Source of the DNA: Mya arenaria
Taxonomy: Eukaryota; Mollusca; Bivalvia; Myida; Myidae
Assembly: GCF_026914265.1 (NCBI RefSeq)
Contig: NC_069123.1
Span: 30,628,678-30,692,677, forward strand
Direction: 5' to 3'
Length of the DNA: 64,000 bases
This document shows positions 59,795-64,000 of this stretch, piece after piece. The notes beneath the pieces were generated by a model. That model had not been told where the DNA came from. It saw only the letters and a program-made list of their open reading frames with translations, and did no database searches. A program made the translations under genes and the position numbers. How positions within the stretch are numbered: position 1 is the first letter of the stretch; every line of letters starts with the position of its first letter.

Positions 59795-60128
59795 TTTTAA
59801 AGGCGCTTAATATAGATAGATGCCAAACCAATTGTTTAATGCATTATCATTTTTAATTAACTCAGTGACTTTCACGATAAAAATCAAAACAAAAACAATC
59901 ATATGATTTGTATATAGATAAAAAACATTAGCCTTTATTTTTTAATTAATAGCTACGTGGCCACATATTCCACAGTAACAAAAGCCCCAAAATACCGCTA
60001 ATAGCTTTATTTGTCCACAAATCAAATGCTGTTCGTTGTTTTAATAATTTAAGTCAAATGAGCTAAACCTGATAAGGCATAAAAATTAAATTATTGTCTT
60101 TCGCATCAACCTATATTGTGCGACTTGT
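59795..60128. repeat. MITE family 2, compact copy
   Basis: The ends TTAAAGGCGCTTAATATAGA and GCATCAACCTATATTGTGCG are inverted, and the centre holds TAGCTACGTGGCCACATATT. About 330 bp. It lies upstream of pseudogene D and serves as the uninterrupted version of the split copy at 53866-54465. Confidence 0.7.
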
Positions 60129-60920
60129 TTACATATAATATATTAGCCAATATATGTTCTTTTATTCAGAAACTGTTAGGCATACTAAATAACGTGGGCG
60201 GAGCATAGGATCAATGTTGTTTATTGATAAATGGCATATAGGTACTCTCTCATCTTTTTGTAAAATGCTATTTTTGTGAATGCTGAAATTCTGTGTGGCA
60301 AGCCATAACCAATGATGAAACTAAGACATTAAAAGCTCGAACCCTTCGCAAAATATTGATATTTGCTCGAATATCGTCTTTGAAGACTACAATTTTCATG
60401 TTTTGTTGTTGCGTGTTTGGTTGATGGACATTATCACGTGATTTTATAAATGTATGGTCAAGATGTCAAAATATCGACGAGATCGAAATTCTCGTGGGGT
60501 ATTGGTTCAGGTGGCTTAAAAACAGTTGCTGTTTTTCTTGGCTTTACCGGAGTCGGTTCTCATCCCACTCACACCAAACTATTGTTCATACTATTACTGT
60601 ATTTTGTCTGCAATGTCGATACCATTGAGTACAATAATGATAAAATAAGTGTGTTCAGATGCATAACCGGAAAAACTATTAAAACCAAAAACTTCTAGCT
60701 ACAAAATGCAAATCATAAGTATATAAAGCACCATAGAATTTTAAGTATTCAGAAAGACACGTGATAAGCACAATTTAGTGCGCACTAAATTTAGATTTTA
60801 CTAAGATTATATTTTCAGTTTTGTTGCATTTTGCAATTTTATTTTTTATCATTCTGGGTGTTAAGAAAGGTTGAGCATAATCAATCGATTTACTGTGGCA
60901 AAAACTATATTTGGCATTAT
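60129..60920. other. Intergenic, no gene recognised
   Basis: AT-rich. An 82-codon plus-strand ORF (60450-60698) has a hydrophobic stretch (LLFILLLYFVCNV) but no family signature, repeat partner or splice context that I can recognise. I do not call it a gene. Confidence 0.35.
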
Positions 60921-60924
60921 TACA

Positions 60925-61380
60925 GGTTATGCATTTCTCGTTGATGTATTGCGTTATATAAAAATACGTCACTTCTAATTATTTCCATTTGAAGCATCGT
61001 GCTTCTTGCTTAGACGGTAGAAACGTGAAAAATTGAACTTTGCAAACCCGTCCTCTGTGCCAAGTAGTAAACTCAGTTTACGCGCAGTAAAGTTGTTGTT
61101 CATAATATAAAGTTGTTTCTCAATTAATCTATGTTGGTCTCTTTAAAAATATGATAAATCAAGAGCGACATTTGGCGAACGGCAACGCTTGTCTGTTTTC
61201 CCCAGTCCAACAAGAGGCATAACTGGACAAAAATTAATGCGAGAAAACTGACCTTGCTCTATCTGTTCGTATCGTTCCATGTTACGTGTGTGGCAAGTTA
61301 ATTTTTAATCTCTTGACTGGTATATGAAGTTAAGGCCAAGGTCAAGTGTGTGCACGTCGACGACACCAACAAACAAGACT
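60925..61380 (-). pseudogene. Alpha-kinase unit remnant E (promoter and exon 1 start only)
   Basis: On the minus strand GCACGATGCTTCAAATGG matches the first codons of copies A and B (MLQ). The flanking upstream sequence CGTTTCTACCGTCTAAGCAA and further upstream GCGCGTAAACTGAGTTTACT match copy A. On the other side, GTTATGCATTTCTCGTTGAT then TATTGCGTTATA matches intron 1 of A and B, so most of exon 1 is deleted, and nothing of exons 2 and 3 is found. 61200-61375 matches 41130-41310 upstream of A. E is thus the relic of a fifth unit, nearest to A. Confidence 0.7.
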
Positions 61381-61399
61381 ATTAAACTGGCTTCGCCCA

Positions 61400-63319
61400 T
61401 TTCTTCCCAAAACAGACGATAGTAGTCAATCATGCCTAAGTAGTCAGTAAAGCACCCGGTGACCCCTTCTTATTCTATATAGATGATGCAATCGCGTTCG
61501 AAGTCAATTTTCAAGCTCAGTCAAGTGTGACGTAATTCCTCCGCTTTCGACACAGGTTTTTGGTAGACGGGAATCAATGTTAATTAATAACTTGTATAAA
61601 CATAAAAGGGATATACATGTGGCATTTTGGGGTTTCTTCTATACAAGAGCCGTGTTCGGAATTTAGCGTTAAAAGAAACATTTTTAGTAGTGTTTTAATC
61701 ATGTACACTACTAGATTAGTTATATAATATAGCTATTGTATTAAATATTAACATAAAGTGAACAACAGTATACATATCCTTTTGAATTCAGACAGCATAT
61801 GTCCTAATAGCGATAATAATCCGAACGTGTTTGAACACGAAGTGTGGGATCCCATGTCAACCTATTGTCGCTATTAATATTTGCGATGACGTAAGGCTTG
61901 CGCAATTCATTGCTATATACTTTGCGCCAAATCATTCATTTCCAACACAGACAATCTGCAGGCCGTATGACAAATGTGTCAGGGAATAGATAAAAGGTAT
62001 GTCGTCTTAATTTTAATTAAACTTCTTTAATATAATTACCATAGATAGGCGCACGGATGTATTTGTTAAAAGAATAAGACTAGAGTGACTGAAATAATGT
62101 TTAAATTTCCCTCTCGTTGGTAGATAATAAAACGCCATTGGTTGTACATAATAAACATAGCGCTTGGTTGACTCTGTAGTATGTGTATACTATTAGACAG
62201 CTGATAGCTCACTCAATGTATTGAATGTTTTTTTGCAAACCAGATATTTGACTATACTTGTTTAAATTTATGTTTCGTTCGGCGCAGTTTTTTTAATGGA
62301 AAATATTATTAGAACACAATAGTCCAATTCTGGTTAACAGTAACGTGATTAGATACACTTAGTAATATCTAATGATTTATAGACATCTTGTTAACGCATA
62401 GGGACCGTGGCAATTTTTGTATTAAATCAATAATTTTGTACATATACTCAACATATATACATGGATCATATAAGTAAAAGAATGTTAATCCTACCACCAT
62501 CTTTCCCAGTTCATCAGATTGTGCTTTCCTCAGCAATTAATGAATCAAAGTCCGCATTAATTACTGGCTTCTTCATATCCAACCACATTTAAATTCCCAT
62601 TTTTTATTATTCCGTTCCTTTATTAAAATGATCACTTGAATTCTTCCAGTAAATGAACCAGTAAAGTGTTTATTATCAGCTCTGAACAATACACCAACTA
62701 GTCCAAGATTTAATATTTATTTATCATTTATAACTTAACATTTTACCTTAAACAGGTATCCTCGTATTTAAAAGTGAATCGACATGTATGTATATGTGAC
62801 TGAGTTATAATAGGTTACTAGGTCAGTGAACTAAACCGTGGAAATGGCGCACTGTTCAAATTTTCACAATGTCATATTTTATTCAAAATGTAAACATTTG
62901 TTTGTAAATAAGTAATATCCCTTAGCGAAGCCATTTATTTAATTCCAGATTGTTTGATTCTTAATCTTTTTTATTATAGTAATAAGTATATCAGTCGGTA
63001 TTCGTTCAAACTTTAGTGATTTTTCAACAAATTTAGATCCAGTTGTTCAATAAAACTGAATGTTCGACATTGTGTTCTTGATCAAGGTTTCAGTAGCAAT
63101 TAATAATAAACACCTCGTTTACAGAATTTATTTGCATATATCTACAAAGCATATAAAGGTAAAACGTATGTCTAATCTCACAATATATAATGTTAAAGAA
63201 ATCATACACTTGCCTAATGAAAAATACATCATTCATTCATGTCACACAAAGTTAAAACACTTTTTTGACAAACATGCACCATGGTTCTTAACGCATTTGA
63301 TTGCAACACTTGAAGTGTA
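61400..63319. other. Between the array and the Polinton gene
   Basis: AT-rich with no gene seen. An imperfect inverted pair (CCTAATAGCGATAATAATCC near 61802 and ATTGTCGCTATTAATATTTG near 61862) could be a short fold-back element. The left border of the Polinton must lie somewhere in this stretch, but I cannot place it. The 102-codon plus-strand ORF at 63060-63368 has no recognisable content. Confidence 0.4.
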
Positions 63320-64000
63320 TTATTCCATGTCACTCGCAGATATCCAGCTGTTGAACTTTTTGGGGTAATATTTCCACTTTACAAAGTATTGCATATTGCG
63401 TCCTTTGCCCCGTCGTTTTAACACTTTTTCCAGTTTCCACGTTTGATCAGCATTTACACGAACTTTCTGCAGTTCGCTTTCATAAAATGTTCCTTTGATA
63501 GGTTCATCCTGCAAGTCATTGAGCCTGTAGATGGGTAGAAGTCCTCTGTGGTAGCGTGTATGTACGCGAAATAACTCTCCCGAATATGTCTCATCGTATG
63601 CTCGTGTAAATGCTGATTTCAAATGGCTAATGCGTACATAATCACCAACTCGAAATTTAAAAGGTTTCAGTTTCGGCAAAAGTTCCTTTCCTTTAGGATT
63701 TTGTGCAAAGTATGTAGCTAATCTCACTTCTTCCTGGTTATTGCCTTTGACATCGGCGGGTCGCATATCAATGGTTCTATGATAGGTATGATTGTAGCTA
63801 TCTGCAATATGTTGCAAAATTGACAGATAATGATAACTATCTTTGTAATTAAAGTAGCGGTAGAGTTTTCGTTTGATTGTTAAAATGGCCCGTTCCGAAG
63901 TGGAAGCCTTGGTTTCGTTCTGTGTTGGGAAATAATGCACGTCGAACTTGCGCATGAGGTCCTGAACACGCTTGGCTTTAAACTCTTGTCCTGAAACATA
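63320..64000 (-). mobile_element. Polinton/Maverick element, integrase C-terminal part (fossil, runs off window)
   Basis: A reading frame of about 225 residues enters from the right edge and ends at 63320. It matches the C-terminal half of the retroviral-type integrase of Polintons: the end of the catalytic core (ERAILTIKRKLYRYFNYK, YNHTYHRTIDMRPADV), a beta-rich DNA-binding part (FKFRVGDYVRISHLKSAFTR) and a chromodomain-like tail (VKWKYYPKKFNSWI). The visible part looks unbroken, which suggests a fairly young copy, but age and the rest of the element cannot be judged here because only one gene end is in view. A retroviral or gypsy-type source is less likely given the YNHTYHRTI type core and no reverse transcriptase in view. 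Confidence 0.8.

Noticed and set aside
60450-60698. 82-codon plus-strand ORF with a hydrophobic segment
   Set aside because: No family signature, no flanking exons and no copy elsewhere in the window.

Overview
The window is AT-rich nuclear DNA from a bivalve-like mollusc. The evidence is multi-exon genes with GT-AG introns, a very dense load of short inverted-repeat elements, and dispersed repeats with signatures I know from bivalve genomes (GACGGACGGACG runs, CCAAGTTTCAT blocks, GAGGGCCATAATGGCCC-type ends, TTAAAGCTGCACTCTCACAG ends). I see no prokaryotic genes, CRISPR arrays, rRNA or tRNA genes. Species identity is inference.

Layout. 1-1.2 kb: nested tandem and fold-back repeats. 1.7-5.7 kb (+): a three-exon Ly6/uPAR (three-finger) protein, probably GPI-anchored, with a minisatellite just inside intron 1. 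6.0-9.6 kb: dispersed repeats. 10.1-22.2 kb (-): a complete delta-9 acyl-CoA desaturase (SCD-type) gene with four coding exons and a probable non-coding first exon. Its intron 12.5-19.3 kb carries a 1.2-kb minisatellite of 40-bp units and a nest of inverted-repeat elements. 23-25.5 kb: repeats. 25.5-36.7 kb (-): a four-exon homologue of vertebrate C2orf68 (UPF0561) with a probable 4.5-kb 3' UTR. This transcription unit sits in a sharply CpG-depleted domain, as expected of gene-body methylation.

37-61.4 kb (-): a tandem array of about 6-kb units, each carrying a three-exon alpha-kinase-domain gene. Copies A, B and C are intact (253-257 aa), copy D is a pseudogene and copy E is a promoter/exon-1 scrap. 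All three intact copies keep the ATP-binding Lys, the zinc-binding His/Cys set and the glycine-rich loop, but carry Asn in place of both acidic residues used for catalysis and metal binding. They therefore look like a family of alpha-kinase-fold pseudokinases. This is the most interesting content of the window.

63.3-64.0 kb (-): the end of a Polinton/Maverick integrase gene with a chromodomain-like C-terminus, running off the right edge.

The three single genes (Ly6, desaturase, C2orf68) show no functional link to one another. The alpha-kinase copies are paralogues made by local segmental duplication, with gain and decay of copies visible inside the window. Exon borders were placed by hand from splice signals, reading phase and paralogue or family comparison.
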